This document shows, in pieces, positions 1 through 7,625 of a stretch of DNA of 64,000 nt. Within the stretch, counting starts at the first letter, position 1; each line of letters starts with the position of its first letter. Under the pieces are notes generated by a model that was not told the DNA's origin, ran no database searches, and saw only the letters and a program-made list of their open reading frames with translations. Origin of the DNA: Shinella yambaruensis (lineage in GTDB: Bacteria > Pseudomonadota > Alphaproteobacteria > Rhizobiales > Rhizobiaceae); contig NZ_JALJCK010000016.1 in assembly GCF_022899355.1 (NCBI RefSeq), positions 1 to 64,000 on the forward strand. Direction: 5' to 3'. The translations under genes were made by a program, and so were the position numbers.

Positions 1-69
1 GTAGCCGGTAATCGCGGCGACAATGCCGCGGGTCGATTGGCACGATACGGTCAGCACATAGGTCTTCAT
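1..69 (-). CDS. purU: Formyltetrahydrofolate deformylase, N-terminal fragment (runs off the left edge)
   Basis: The 23 visible codons read MKTYVLTVSCQSTRGIVAAI and onward, which I recognise as the start of the ACT domain of PurU. PurU hydrolyses 10-formyl-THF to THF and formate and so frees folate in cells that generate many C1 units. The start at 69 is preceded by an AGGGGAAACG ribosome-binding site. The gene lies 35 bases after the betaine-transporter ATPase on the same strand, so it is probably the last visible gene of that operon. Its place beside betaine uptake and near soxBDAG fits C1-folate recycling during demethylation. Only the first residues are visible, so the C-terminal catalytic domain cannot be checked. 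Confidence 0.8.
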   Translation of the reverse strand, partial: MKTYVLTVSCQSTRGIVAAITGY

Positions 70-104
70 CGGTTCGTTTCCCCTGGAAGGCGGACGGGCG
101 CGCT

Positions 105-1250
105 TCAGGCCGGCCGCGCGGCACGCGCGAGGGCCTTGAAGGCCATTTCACGGGTCAGCATGCCGATTGCCGTCCCGCCCTCCGTGACAAGGATGGCATT
201 TTGCGCGGCGAGCGGCGCAAAGCACTGGCCGAGCGCGGCATTGGCGTCGATGCTGGCCACCGGGACGGCCTCGCCGGAAGCGCCGCGGGCAAGGAGGCGC
301 GACGCGCCGTCCCGGGCGACGATGACGCCCGGATGCTCGCCGAGCAGCGCGGCGGACCGCTCCGGCGTCGCCTCCGCCTGCGTCAGGACCGGAATCCGCG
401 TGAAGGCCTCGTGGGCATAGAGAGCACGCGACAGGTCGACCTTCCGCACGAACCGTTCGACATAATCGTCGGCCGGCCGGAACAGGATCTCCTCACCCGT
501 GCCGACCTGACGCAATTCGCCGTCCTTGAGGATGGCGATGCGGTCGCCGAGATGCAGGGCCTCGTCGAGATCGTGGGTGATGAAGATGATGGTCTTTTTC
601 AGCCGTGCCTGGATATCCTTCAGCTGCTCCTGCATGTCGCTCTTGATAAGAGGGTCGAGCGCGCTGAAGGCCTCGTCCATCAAAAGCACATCCGCTTGCG
701 TCGCCAGCGCCCGGGCCAGGCCGACGCGCTGCTGCATGCCGCCGGAAAGCTGGCGTGGAAAGCGGTTCTCGAACCCCTTGAGCCCGACGAGCTCCAGCTG
801 CTCCATGCCGAGGGCCACCGCCTCGCGGCGGTTGACGCCCTGCAGGATCGGCCCGCAAATGGTATTTTCCAGCACCGTCTGGTGCGGCAGCAGGCCGAAA
901 CGCTGGAACACCATGGAAATGCCGGTGCGGCGGAAGGCGATGAGCTCCTTCGCATTCATCTCCATGATGTTGCGGCCGTCGACGAGGATGCGGCCGGCGG
1001 TGGGCTCGATCAGCCGGTTGAAATGACGGATCAGGGTGGATTTCCCCGAACCCGACAGGCCCATGATGACGAAGGTCTCGCCGCGATGGATCGAGAAGTC
1101 GATGTCCTTGAGGCCGACGACACAGCCGGTGCTCTGCAGAACCTCGGCCTTCTGCGCGCCGGCGCGCAGTTCGGCGAGCGCATCGTCCGGGCGGTTGCCG
1201 AAGATCTTGTAGACCTTGTCGACCTGGATTTTCACGTCGGAAACACTCAC
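105..1250 (-). CDS. proV: Glycine betaine/proline-type ABC transporter ATP-binding protein (ProV family)
   Basis: A 381-residue ATPase energising quaternary-amine uptake at the inner membrane. It has the long N-terminal extension typical of ProV (FGNRPDDAL), Walker A GLSGSGKST near residue 65, the signature LSGGMQQR near 165, Walker B LLMDEAFSALD and the switch motif FITHDLDEA. The C-terminal ~100 residues look like a degenerate tandem-CBS regulatory domain. A longer frame opens at 1295 but would run 40 bases into the permease gene. The GTG at 1250, seven bases after the permease stop and behind GGGGAATGAGG, is the better start. It is the third gene of the binding protein-permease-ATPase operon. 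Confidence 0.88.
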   Translation of the reverse strand: MSVSDVKIQVDKVYKIFGNRPDDALAELRAGAQKAEVLQSTGCVVGLKDIDFSIHRGETFVIMGLSGSGKSTLIRHFNRLIEPTAGRILVDGRNIMEMNAKELIAFRRTGISMVFQRFGLLPHQTVLENTICGPILQGVNRREAVALGMEQLELVGLKGFENRFPRQLSGGMQQRVGLARALATQADVLLMDEAFSALDPLIKSDMQEQLKDIQARLKKTIIFITHDLDEALHLGDRIAILKDGELRQVGTGEEILFRPADDYVERFVRKVDLSRALYAHEAFTRIPVLTQAEATPERSAALLGEHPGVIVARDGASRLLARGASGEAVPVASIDANAALGQCFAPLAAQNAILVTEGGTAIGMLTREMAFKALARAARPA

Positions 1251-1254
1251 GGCC

Positions 1255-2127
1255 TCATTCCCCGCTGGCAAGATGTTTCTGGGCACGCCGGCCATAGGAT
1301 TGGGCGATGCGGTCGAAGATCACGGCGAGGAAGACGATGGCGATGCCGGCGATGAGGCCGCGGCTGACCTCCAGCCGCTGAATACCCTGCAGGACCTGAT
1401 AGCCGAGGCCGCCGGCACCGATCATCGAGGCGATGACCACCATGGAAAGCGCCATCATCGTCGTCTGGTTGACGCCGGCCATGATGGTCGGCAGGGCAAG
1501 CGGGATCTGCACCTTGAGGAGTTTTTGCCGCGGCGTCGCGCCGAAGGCAACGATCGCCTCGACCACTTCGCCGTCGACCTGGCGGATGCCGAGATCGGTC
1601 AGCCGGATCACCGGCGGAATGGCGAAGAACACGGTGGCAAGGATCGCCGGGATCTTTCCCGGGCCGAACAGCATGACGAAAGGAATGAGATAAACGAAGA
1701 TCGGCAGCGTCTGCATGACGTCGAGCAGCGGCAGCGCGATCGAACGCAACCAGTCCGAACGCGCCATGACGATGCCGAGCGGAATGCCGATCACGACGGC
1801 CACCGCCGTCGCGGCGAGCATGAGCGCAATCGTCGCCATCGCGTCGTTCCAAAGGCCGAGGGCCCCGATGAAGACGAGCATGGCGACGGCCCCGCCGGTT
1901 GCCTTGAGGCTCCGTGCGGCCGAATAGGTCAGCGCGGCGATGACGGCGATGGTGACGTACCACGGCAGCCATTGCAGGAAGCTTTCAAGGGCGCTCAGGA
2001 GCTTGAGCAGCGGCAGCAGCATTCGTTCGAACGTATCGCCGTAATGCGCCACGACCCAGCTGAAGCCGTCGTCGATGGCAAAGCGGAGACCGCGGGTGTC
2101 GATGAATTCGGGGAAATTGTCTGCCAC
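1255..2127 (-). CDS. proW: Glycine betaine/proline-type ABC transporter permease (ProW family)
   Basis: A 290-residue integral membrane protein with a BPD_transp_1 domain. The N-terminal ~70 residues include the amphipathic segment typical of ProW (WLPWYVTIAVIAALTYSAA), followed by several membrane helices. The EAA-type loop near residues 180-200 reads VVEAIVAFGATPRQKLLKVQ. The start is GTG at 2127, giving MADNFPEFIDTRG. A 116-base gap containing two GC-rich hairpins separates it from the binding protein upstream. The ATPase follows directly. A single permease of this kind normally works as a homodimer. Confidence 0.87.
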   Translation of the reverse strand: MADNFPEFIDTRGLRFAIDDGFSWVVAHYGDTFERMLLPLLKLLSALESFLQWLPWYVTIAVIAALTYSAARSLKATGGAVAMLVFIGALGLWNDAMATIALMLAATAVAVVIGIPLGIVMARSDWLRSIALPLLDVMQTLPIFVYLIPFVMLFGPGKIPAILATVFFAIPPVIRLTDLGIRQVDGEVVEAIVAFGATPRQKLLKVQIPLALPTIMAGVNQTTMMALSMVVIASMIGAGGLGYQVLQGIQRLEVSRGLIAGIAIVFLAVIFDRIAQSYGRRAQKHLASGE

Positions 2128-2153
2128 GGCACAAGCCTTTCACGATGCATCTC

Positions 2154-2228
2154 TTGCCGGCCGCCACGCGACGCGGACCGCCGGCAAAGGAAGGTCGCAA
2201 GAGCGGCGCAACCGCGCGGTCGCGCCGC
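2154..2228 (-). promoter_or_regulatory. Two GC-rich hairpins between binding-protein and permease genes
   Basis: TTGCCGG (2154-2160) pairs with CCGGCAA (2181-2187). GCGGCGC (2203-2209) pairs with GCGCCGC (2222-2228) and encloses the palindrome ACCGCGCGGT. There is no clear U-tract after them on the minus strand. I infer mRNA-stabilising or partially terminating structures that keep the binding protein in excess over the permease and ATPase. Confidence 0.5.
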
Positions 2229-2243
2229 CTCGCCAGAGGACCC

Positions 2244-3248
2244 TCAGAGCGAGGCCTTGACCTTTTCGGCGACGTCGGCCGGGACCCACTTGGTCCAGAT
2301 GCTCTCATAGTTCTTGAAGAAATAGGCCGCGACTTCCTCCGGCGAGGCCTTGTTGTCGTCGCCCCAGGCCAGCACGTCGCTGATCTCGGCGTTCGGAACC
2401 TGCATCTTCGACAGGAATTCTGCGACATCCGGCGCCTTTTCCTTCAGGCTCGTGGTCGCGGCGACGGCAACCTCGCCCACGGCCCAGCCGGTCAGTTCCG
2501 GCTTCTCGCACTTGGCATCGGTGAGGCAGGTGAACTTGGCCGCATCATAGGCGGGCATGTCCAGCACCTTGAGCCTGTACTTGCCGATCACCTCGGTCGG
2601 CCCCCAGTACCAGCCGACAAATGGCTTATGGCGCGAGACCTGGCGGGCGATGGTGGCCTTGAGGTTTGCGCCGGATCCGGTCGGATAGACTTCATAGGTC
2701 TCTTCGAGGCCGAGCGCCTTGATGAGGTTGTTGGTGATGATCTCGCAGCCCCAGCCGGGCGGGCAGGCGAAGAAGCGCCCCTTGCCGGGGGCCGATGCGT
2801 CCTCGAACACCTTCCAATTGTCCTTGAGGTCGCTGACGGAGCGGATTTCGGGATGCGCCTCTGCAACATAGTCTGGGATCCACCAGCCTTCCTGGCCGCC
2901 GCTGGCGAAGATATCACCGGCCTTGTAGACCGTGCCCTTCGCCAGCATCTGGTCCCAGGTCGACTTGACGGTCGAGACCCAGAGTTCCGGCGCGATGTCC
3001 GGCTCGCCCTTGGCCAGCATGGAGGAAGCCGTCGGCACCGTGTCGCCGGGCACGATCTGCACGGTGCAGCCGTAGCCTTCGGCAAGGATCGCCTTGGTCA
3101 CATAGGCGAGCGTGCCGGCGGAAAGCCACGTCATTTCCGCCACGGTGATCGGATCCGTCGTGCCGCATTCCGCCGCCTGGGCAGCGTTGCCGCCGAGCAG
3201 CATGCAGGAGAGGCAAGCGCCCGCGAGAATCGATGTCCTGATCTTCAT
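2244..3248 (-). CDS. Glycine betaine/choline-type ABC transporter substrate-binding protein (OpuAC family)
   Basis: A 334-residue periplasmic protein. The start at 3248 gives a classical signal peptide (MKIRTSILAGACLSCMLLGG, then AAQAAEC) behind an AAGGGAACGGAC site. An upstream in-frame start at 3317 would bury that signal and is rejected. The mature part is an OpuAC/QAT-family domain. It carries several Trp residues of the kind used for cation-pi binding of quaternary ammonium groups (ELWVSTVKSTWDQM, GGQEGWWIPDY, VGWYWGPTEV). It is the first gene of the transporter operon. A proline-betaine, choline or glycine-betaine ligand is likely, but which one cannot be read here. Confidence 0.85.
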   Translation of the reverse strand: MKIRTSILAGACLSCMLLGGNAAQAAECGTTDPITVAEMTWLSAGTLAYVTKAILAEGYGCTVQIVPGDTVPTASSMLAKGEPDIAPELWVSTVKSTWDQMLAKGTVYKAGDIFASGGQEGWWIPDYVAEAHPEIRSVSDLKDNWKVFEDASAPGKGRFFACPPGWGCEIITNNLIKALGLEETYEVYPTGSGANLKATIARQVSRHKPFVGWYWGPTEVIGKYRLKVLDMPAYDAAKFTCLTDAKCEKPELTGWAVGEVAVAATTSLKEKAPDVAEFLSKMQVPNAEISDVLAWGDDNKASPEEVAAYFFKNYESIWTKWVPADVAEKVKASL

Positions 3249-3310
3249 GTCCGTTCCCTTTGTTGTGGTTGTCGTGCTCGTGACGGTTACGATGTCGAAT
3301 GCGGTCACTT

Positions 3311-3350
3311 TTATCAAACCGAAATAACTGATCCGTATTTCAGAAAAATT
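3311..3350. promoter_or_regulatory. Candidate LysR-type operator upstream of the betaine transporter
   Basis: This stretch contains TTATCAAA and TTTCAGAAAAATT (3338-3350), with a small dyad CTGA...TCAG between 3328 and 3343. The divergent LysR/aldehyde-dehydrogenase promoter at 9122-9168 contains TTATCAAT and TTTCAGAAGAATT, a 12 of 13 match. The site lies between the Ldh_2 stop and the binding-protein start, where the transporter promoter must be. I infer shared control by the LysR protein encoded at 9177. Confidence 0.4.
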
Positions 3351-4355
3351 TTAGCGAATGAACGCCTCGATCCGCTCGATCAGCGCGGCGTCGACCGCCA
3401 CGCCATCCCGCTCGGTGCGCTGGCGCGCGGCCCGCCGGCGGCCGCCCGGCAGACGCGCCCCCTCCTGCCCGGCGATGGCGCCGAGAAGGTTTGCGACCTG
3501 CGGCGAAAAGGTTGGTGAAAAGGCCGACGGATCGAAGGCGATGAAGCACTGGCCGGTCCGCGGCGGCCCGCCCGCCGTGCCGGAGAACGGGCTCGCATCC
3601 TTGCTGAGGGCCGCTCCCGACAGGCAGGATGCAAGGATCTCGACGAGAAGGCCGGCGCCGAACCCCTTGTAGCCGCCGGCCGGCAGCATCGAGCCCTTGA
3701 GGGCGGCGACGGGATCGAGCGTCGGCGCGCCATCGGCATCGAGCGCCCAGCCAGGTTCGATGGGCCTGCCCTCGCGCGAGCGCAGAAGGATCTCCGATTT
3801 CGCCACCACGCTTGCCGACTGGTCGAGCACGAGCGCGACCCCGCCTGCCTCGTCCGGCACGCCGAGCGCGAAGGGATTGGTGCCGATGACGGGCGTGCGC
3901 CCGCCGGGCGGCGCGATGGACGCCGGGGCATGGGTGGTGCAGAGGCCGAGCAGGCCCGCTTCGGCGATGCGCTCGGCATGATGGCCGAGCACGCCGCAAT
4001 TGTAGGAATTGAACACCGTCAGCGCGGCTACCCCGTTCCGCCCGGCGGCGGCGACGAAACGATCCCAGCCGGCATCGATCGCCGGATGGGCGAAGCCGGT
4101 CGCCGCATCGACGACGATGGCGCCAGGACGCGGCTGCGACACGACGGGCGACGCCCTGCCGTCGACCTTGCCGCAGCGCAGGTGCTCCGCATAGATCGGC
4201 ACATAGAGCAGGCCATGGCTGCGAATGCCGTCGCGCTCGGCCAGCATCGTCGACCGGGCGACGGCGGCGGCGTTGTCCGTGCTGGCCCCCGACGCCGTCA
4301 GTGCGCGCAGGCACAGATGCTCGACCGCAGCGAGCGTCATCACCCGTTCCGTCAT
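3351..4355 (-). CDS. Ldh_2-family NAD(P)-dependent oxidoreductase (malate/lactate, delta1-pyrroline-2-carboxylate reductase type)
   Basis: A 334-residue member of the family that includes sulfolactate and ureidoglycolate dehydrogenases and the cyclic-imine/N-methylamino-acid reductase DpkA. The N-terminal catalytic motif is intact (ERDGIRSHGLL, with His47). Also seen are the GFAHPAI segment, FNSYNCGVLGHHAE, GTNPFALGVP and the C-terminal GGYKGFGAGLLVEILAS. The start at 4355 (MTERVMTLAAVEHL) is the first ATG after the DUF3726 stop, ten bases away, so it is the last gene of that five-gene operon. In a betaine context, reduction of an imine or N-methyl keto acid is plausible. A paralogue lies at 18130-19137. 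Confidence 0.82.
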   Translation of the reverse strand: MTERVMTLAAVEHLCLRALTASGASTDNAAAVARSTMLAERDGIRSHGLLYVPIYAEHLRCGKVDGRASPVVSQPRPGAIVVDAATGFAHPAIDAGWDRFVAAAGRNGVAALTVFNSYNCGVLGHHAERIAEAGLLGLCTTHAPASIAPPGGRTPVIGTNPFALGVPDEAGGVALVLDQSASVVAKSEILLRSREGRPIEPGWALDADGAPTLDPVAALKGSMLPAGGYKGFGAGLLVEILASCLSGAALSKDASPFSGTAGGPPRTGQCFIAFDPSAFSPTFSPQVANLLGAIAGQEGARLPGGRRRAARQRTERDGVAVDAALIERIEAFIR

Positions 4356-4365
4356 GGAAATATCC

Positions 4366-4938
4366 TCAATCGTTGTCCGTGGTTCCCGCGCCCGCACCCT
4401 GCGCGCGCGAAAAATCCGAGGCCGGGACGCAGGTTCGCGCCGCAAGCGCGAGTGCCGCCGCATAGGCCGCCAGATCGCTTGCCGCCGGTCGCGGCGTTGC
4501 CGGCCGCGCAAGGCGGCCATCGGCGGGCAGGAGACGAAGCACCGCCGCGGACGGCATGAGGCCACCGGCATCCTCCACCAGCGCAAGCGGGACGACAGCG
4601 CCCTCGCCGCGCTCCACCGCAAGGCACAGCCCCATGTCCCCTGCCGTCGCACCGGCAAGACCGATCAGCACCAGGCCGCAATCCCGGCCGTGCAGCGCGA
4701 CCTCGTCCCGGCCGCCGCAGCAGAGCGCATCGATGTCGGCAAGGCCGTCGAGAATGTCATCCGGCCCCCGCCCGGCAAGCGCGTCGACGACGGCAGCGAC
4801 GGCATCGACGCCGCGCGCCGCCAACCAGACGGCGGCCTCGCCGATATCCTCCGCGACACCGTAAGGCAGTCCCGCGCCGGCAGCCGCCTTACGGGCGAGT
4901 GTCTGCACTTCATTGTAGGAAAGCAGGATCGTCGTCAT
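4366..4938 (-). CDS. DUF3726 domain protein
   Basis: A 190-residue, apparently soluble protein of unknown function. The N-terminus (LLSYNEVQTLARKAAAGAGL, then a GVAEDIGEAAVWLAARG segment) is what I recognise as DUF3726, an uncharacterised family. The remainder is Ala/Gly-rich with no membrane segment. The start at 4938 overlaps the end of the 564-residue gene by four bases (ATGA), which implies translational coupling. The Ldh_2 gene follows after ten bases. Constant company with dehydrogenases suggests an accessory or subunit role, but nothing in the sequence gives a reaction. Confidence 0.7.
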   Translation of the reverse strand: MTTILLSYNEVQTLARKAAAGAGLPYGVAEDIGEAAVWLAARGVDAVAAVVDALAGRGPDDILDGLADIDALCCGGRDEVALHGRDCGLVLIGLAGATAGDMGLCLAVERGEGAVVPLALVEDAGGLMPSAAVLRLLPADGRLARPATPRPAASDLAAYAAALALAARTCVPASDFSRAQGAGAGTTDND

Positions 4939-6629
4939 GGCAGCACCGGAAGCCAGCAGTCGTCGGTTTCGCCGGCCGTGATCTCGCCGGCCGTCGGGGC
5001 GCCCTGGAAGAGGGTGATGCGCGTCCAGCGATCCGAGCGCGGATCGAATTTCGACGCGCCGAAGAAGGCGAGCTTGCAGCGCAGCATGTCGATCGGCAGG
5101 CAGCGGTCCGAGAGCAGGTTGTCGCGGATTTCCGCATAGGGCGCGCCGGCCGTCGCCTGGATGCGGCGAACCATGTGGCGATGCCGCGGGAAACGGGCGA
5201 GGAAGGCGGCGACGGTCCCGGTCTCCGGCACTTCGGCAAGGTCGGCGGCGAGCCGCTGCGCCTGCCGGGCGATGTCGAGCGGCAGTTCCAGTTCCGCCCC
5301 GGGCTCTGCGCCGCGGCGGCCGAGGCGCGGCTCCAGCTTCTCCTGCGAGACATACCAGAACTGGGCGGTTTCGGCCGGCTCCCTGAAGACGATGGCGAGC
5401 GCCCATCCATAGTGCTCGTGCAGGAGCGCGCGGAGGGCCGCCAGGTCCATGCCCGGTCGGAGCACCCCTTCGCGCACCGCCGCCATGCCGCCCGCAAGGT
5501 CATCGTTCTCCGGTCCCGCCATCTCGATGAGCAGCGCGGCAAGCAGTTCCTGGAAATCCACGGAGAGGAACTGCCCGCGATCGAGCAGGGCGGCGACCGG
5601 AAAGGCCGTGGCCAGCAGCCGCGCAGGATCGATCCAGGCTACGGCCTCGGCCCACTCCGCGCGCAGGCGAACGATGCGTGCCGCAAGGGCGCCGTCCTCC
5701 ACCGACCATTGGTCGAGGTGCCGGGCCGCCTGCCGCCAGAGATCGGCCAGCCTGTTCAACGCCGCCGCATCAAGGTGTGGTTTCGACCTTACACGCGCCA
5801 GGGCGGTCTCGCGGGCGAGGACCCAGTTGTTCAGCAGCACCGGATGGTTTGCCAGGAACGGCGCCATGCCGAGGCCGGTGGAATTGCCGACCCCGATGTG
5901 GCGGCGCAAGTCCGGCGCCAGCGGCACGGCGGTTTCGGGCGCACGGCACCGGGCGACGTGCTCGACGAGGTCGTGCGAGAATTCGCGGATCAGCCAGACG
6001 GTCAGCATCTCCGCCTGGAAGGGACCATCCAGCCCCCCGCGCCCGACAAGGACGCAACGGTCGGCGATGCCGAATTTTCCATTGCCGTAGACGGCGGTGG
6101 TGCGCAGCAGGTAACCGACCTCGCCGAGGCGTGCCCGATCCGGCTGCCGGCCGTGGGCCAGGCTGTCGGCGACATGCTCGAAGAAGCGCACGGACTTGTT
6201 GGCGCGGCTCAGCACCAGGTCGCGCGGGCCGAAGCGCCCCGCCTCCTGCCGCGGCGCGTTCGCCCGCAGCCGGCCGATCTCGGCGGCGTCGGGAATGCCG
6301 TCATAGAGCAAGTAGCTCGTATCCCAGGCCTCGGCGATCACGCGGTCGGAGCGCTGGTCGTCGGAGAGCGGGCAGGAGAAGGCAACAAGGCTGTAGTCAT
6401 GGCCGCCGAGCTGCAGCGTATAGACCGCCTCGCCAAACCCTTCGTCGTCCATGCGCCAGACACCGCGATGCACCGCCGCGCCGCTTGCCGCAAGATGCCG
6501 GATCAGGCTGCGCAGGAAGCTGAGCCGCGTCGGGAAAGAGGCCCCCATTCGCCGCAGGCGCATGACGACATCCGGCGAGCGCAGTGCCAGCGCAGGCTCC
6601 GTCGTTACGTCGAGCGCGGGGCCGGTCAT
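4935..6629 (-). CDS. Conserved-looking protein of unknown function, 564 residues
   Basis: A long soluble protein with no signal peptide or membrane helix and no domain I can name. Distinctive segments are WDTSYLLYDGIPD (near 100), YLLRTTAVYGNGKFGIADR (near 175), LTVWLIREFSHDLVEHVARC (near 205), VGNSTGLGMAPFLANHPVLL (near 245) and QFWYVSQEKLEPRLGRR (near 435). The density of Trp, His, Arg and Asn in these blocks looks like an enzyme active site rather than a structural protein. It is coupled by four-base overlaps to both the M19 gene upstream and DUF3726 downstream, so the three products are probably needed in fixed proportion. I do not assign a function. Confidence 0.7.
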   Translation of the reverse strand: MTGPALDVTTEPALALRSPDVVMRLRRMGASFPTRLSFLRSLIRHLAASGAAVHRGVWRMDDEGFGEAVYTLQLGGHDYSLVAFSCPLSDDQRSDRVIAEAWDTSYLLYDGIPDAAEIGRLRANAPRQEAGRFGPRDLVLSRANKSVRFFEHVADSLAHGRQPDRARLGEVGYLLRTTAVYGNGKFGIADRCVLVGRGGLDGPFQAEMLTVWLIREFSHDLVEHVARCRAPETAVPLAPDLRRHIGVGNSTGLGMAPFLANHPVLLNNWVLARETALARVRSKPHLDAAALNRLADLWRQAARHLDQWSVEDGALAARIVRLRAEWAEAVAWIDPARLLATAFPVAALLDRGQFLSVDFQELLAALLIEMAGPENDDLAGGMAAVREGVLRPGMDLAALRALLHEHYGWALAIVFREPAETAQFWYVSQEKLEPRLGRRGAEPGAELELPLDIARQAQRLAADLAEVPETGTVAAFLARFPRHRHMVRRIQATAGAPYAEIRDNLLSDRCLPIDMLRCKLAFFGASKFDPRSDRWTRITLFQGAPTAGEITAGETDDCWLPVLP

Positions 6630-7621
6630 GGCATCGGCCCGAACGAAGCGTTGTAGAAGCGCAGCCAGTTGCCGCCCATGATGCCGCCCATCTCGGCCTC
6701 CGAGAAACCGGCCCTGTGCAGCCCGTCCCGCAGGTTGCCGAGATCGGCATTGCTGGTGAACCAGGCCGGCTGGCGGGGAAAGCCGGCCGCGGCGGCCGAT
6801 CCTTCACCGAAATCCATCACCTTCGACCAGCGGCCATTGCGCATCCATGTCACCACCGAATCCGGCTGGTCCTGGCAAAGGTCGCTGCCGATGCCGACAT
6901 GCTCGACGCCGTAGCGCGCGGCCGTCTCCGCGACCATGGCGCAAAAACCCTCCAGCGTGCAGTTGGACCCGTCCTTCAGGTGATGCGGATAGAGCGACAG
7001 GCCGAGCATGCCGCCGGATCGTGCCAGCGCCTTCAGGACCGTGTCGGACTTGTTGCGCAGGGCAGGATGCCACCAGTGCGGATTGGCATGGGTAATGGCG
7101 ATCGGACGGGTCGAGATCTCTATCGCCTCCAGGGTCGAGCGTTCGGCGGAATGGCTCATGTCGATGACCATGCCGACACGGTTCATCTCGGCAATGGCCT
7201 GGCGACCGAAGCGGGTGATGCCGGGATCTTCCCCCTCGTAGCAGCCGGTGGCAAGCAAGGACTGGTTGTTGTAGGAAAGCTGCATGAAGCGAACGCCGAG
7301 CGTATGGCAGACCTCGATGAGCCCGATATCGTCCTCGATGGGCGACGGGTTCTGCAGGCCGAAGAAGATGGCCGTGCGCCCCTCCCGCATCGCCCGCTCG
7401 ATATCGCTGCCGGATCGGCCCGGGAAGATGAGGTCCGGGTGGCGCTCGAAGTGGCGGTTCCAGGCGATGATGTTGGCGACCGTCTCGCGGAAGCTCTCGT
7501 GATAGGCGATGGTGGCATGGACGGCATGCACGCCGCCGGCCCGCATCTGGGAGAAAACGCGCGGGCTCCAGTTGGCATATTGCAGGCAATCGACGAGGGG
7601 GCTGGCGATCTTTGCATCCAT
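6626..7621 (-). CDS. Peptidase M19 (membrane dipeptidase) family protein with a non-canonical metal site
   Basis: A 331-residue amidohydrolase-fold protein. Recognisable M19 blocks are FGLQNPSPIEDDIG, GITRFGRQAIAEMNRVGMVI, DMSHS (His157), ITHANPHWWHPALRNKSD (His178) and HVGIGSDLCQ. The canonical N-terminal HxD zinc motif is replaced by VDCLQYANW, and the bridging Glu by Gln90. From memory, the same pattern occurs in the M19 homologue beside the glycine-betaine/dimethylglycine genes of Pseudomonas. The reaction may therefore not be dipeptide hydrolysis. It lies four bases after the aldehyde dehydrogenase and overlaps the 564-residue gene by four bases. Confidence 0.82.
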   Translation of the reverse strand: MDAKIASPLVDCLQYANWSPRVFSQMRAGGVHAVHATIAYHESFRETVANIIAWNRHFERHPDLIFPGRSGSDIERAMREGRTAIFFGLQNPSPIEDDIGLIEVCHTLGVRFMQLSYNNQSLLATGCYEGEDPGITRFGRQAIAEMNRVGMVIDMSHSAERSTLEAIEISTRPIAITHANPHWWHPALRNKSDTVLKALARSGGMLGLSLYPHHLKDGSNCTLEGFCAMVAETAARYGVEHVGIGSDLCQDQPDSVVTWMRNGRWSKVMDFGEGSAAAAGFPRQPAWFTSNADLGNLRDGLHRAGFSEAEMGGIMGGNWLRFYNASFGPMP

Positions 7622-7625
7622 GGCC

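Noticed and set aside
201-1355. Long plus-strand open frame opposite the ProV and ProW genes
   Set aside because: Composition is Arg/Gly/Asp-rich antisense sequence typical of GC-rich genomes, with no family match. The minus-strand genes have all expected motifs.
4899-6656. A 585-codon plus-strand frame opposite the 564-residue gene
   Set aside because: It lacks coherent blocks, whereas the minus-strand frame has clustered aromatic and charged motifs and couples to both neighbours by four-base overlaps. I keep only the minus-strand gene.
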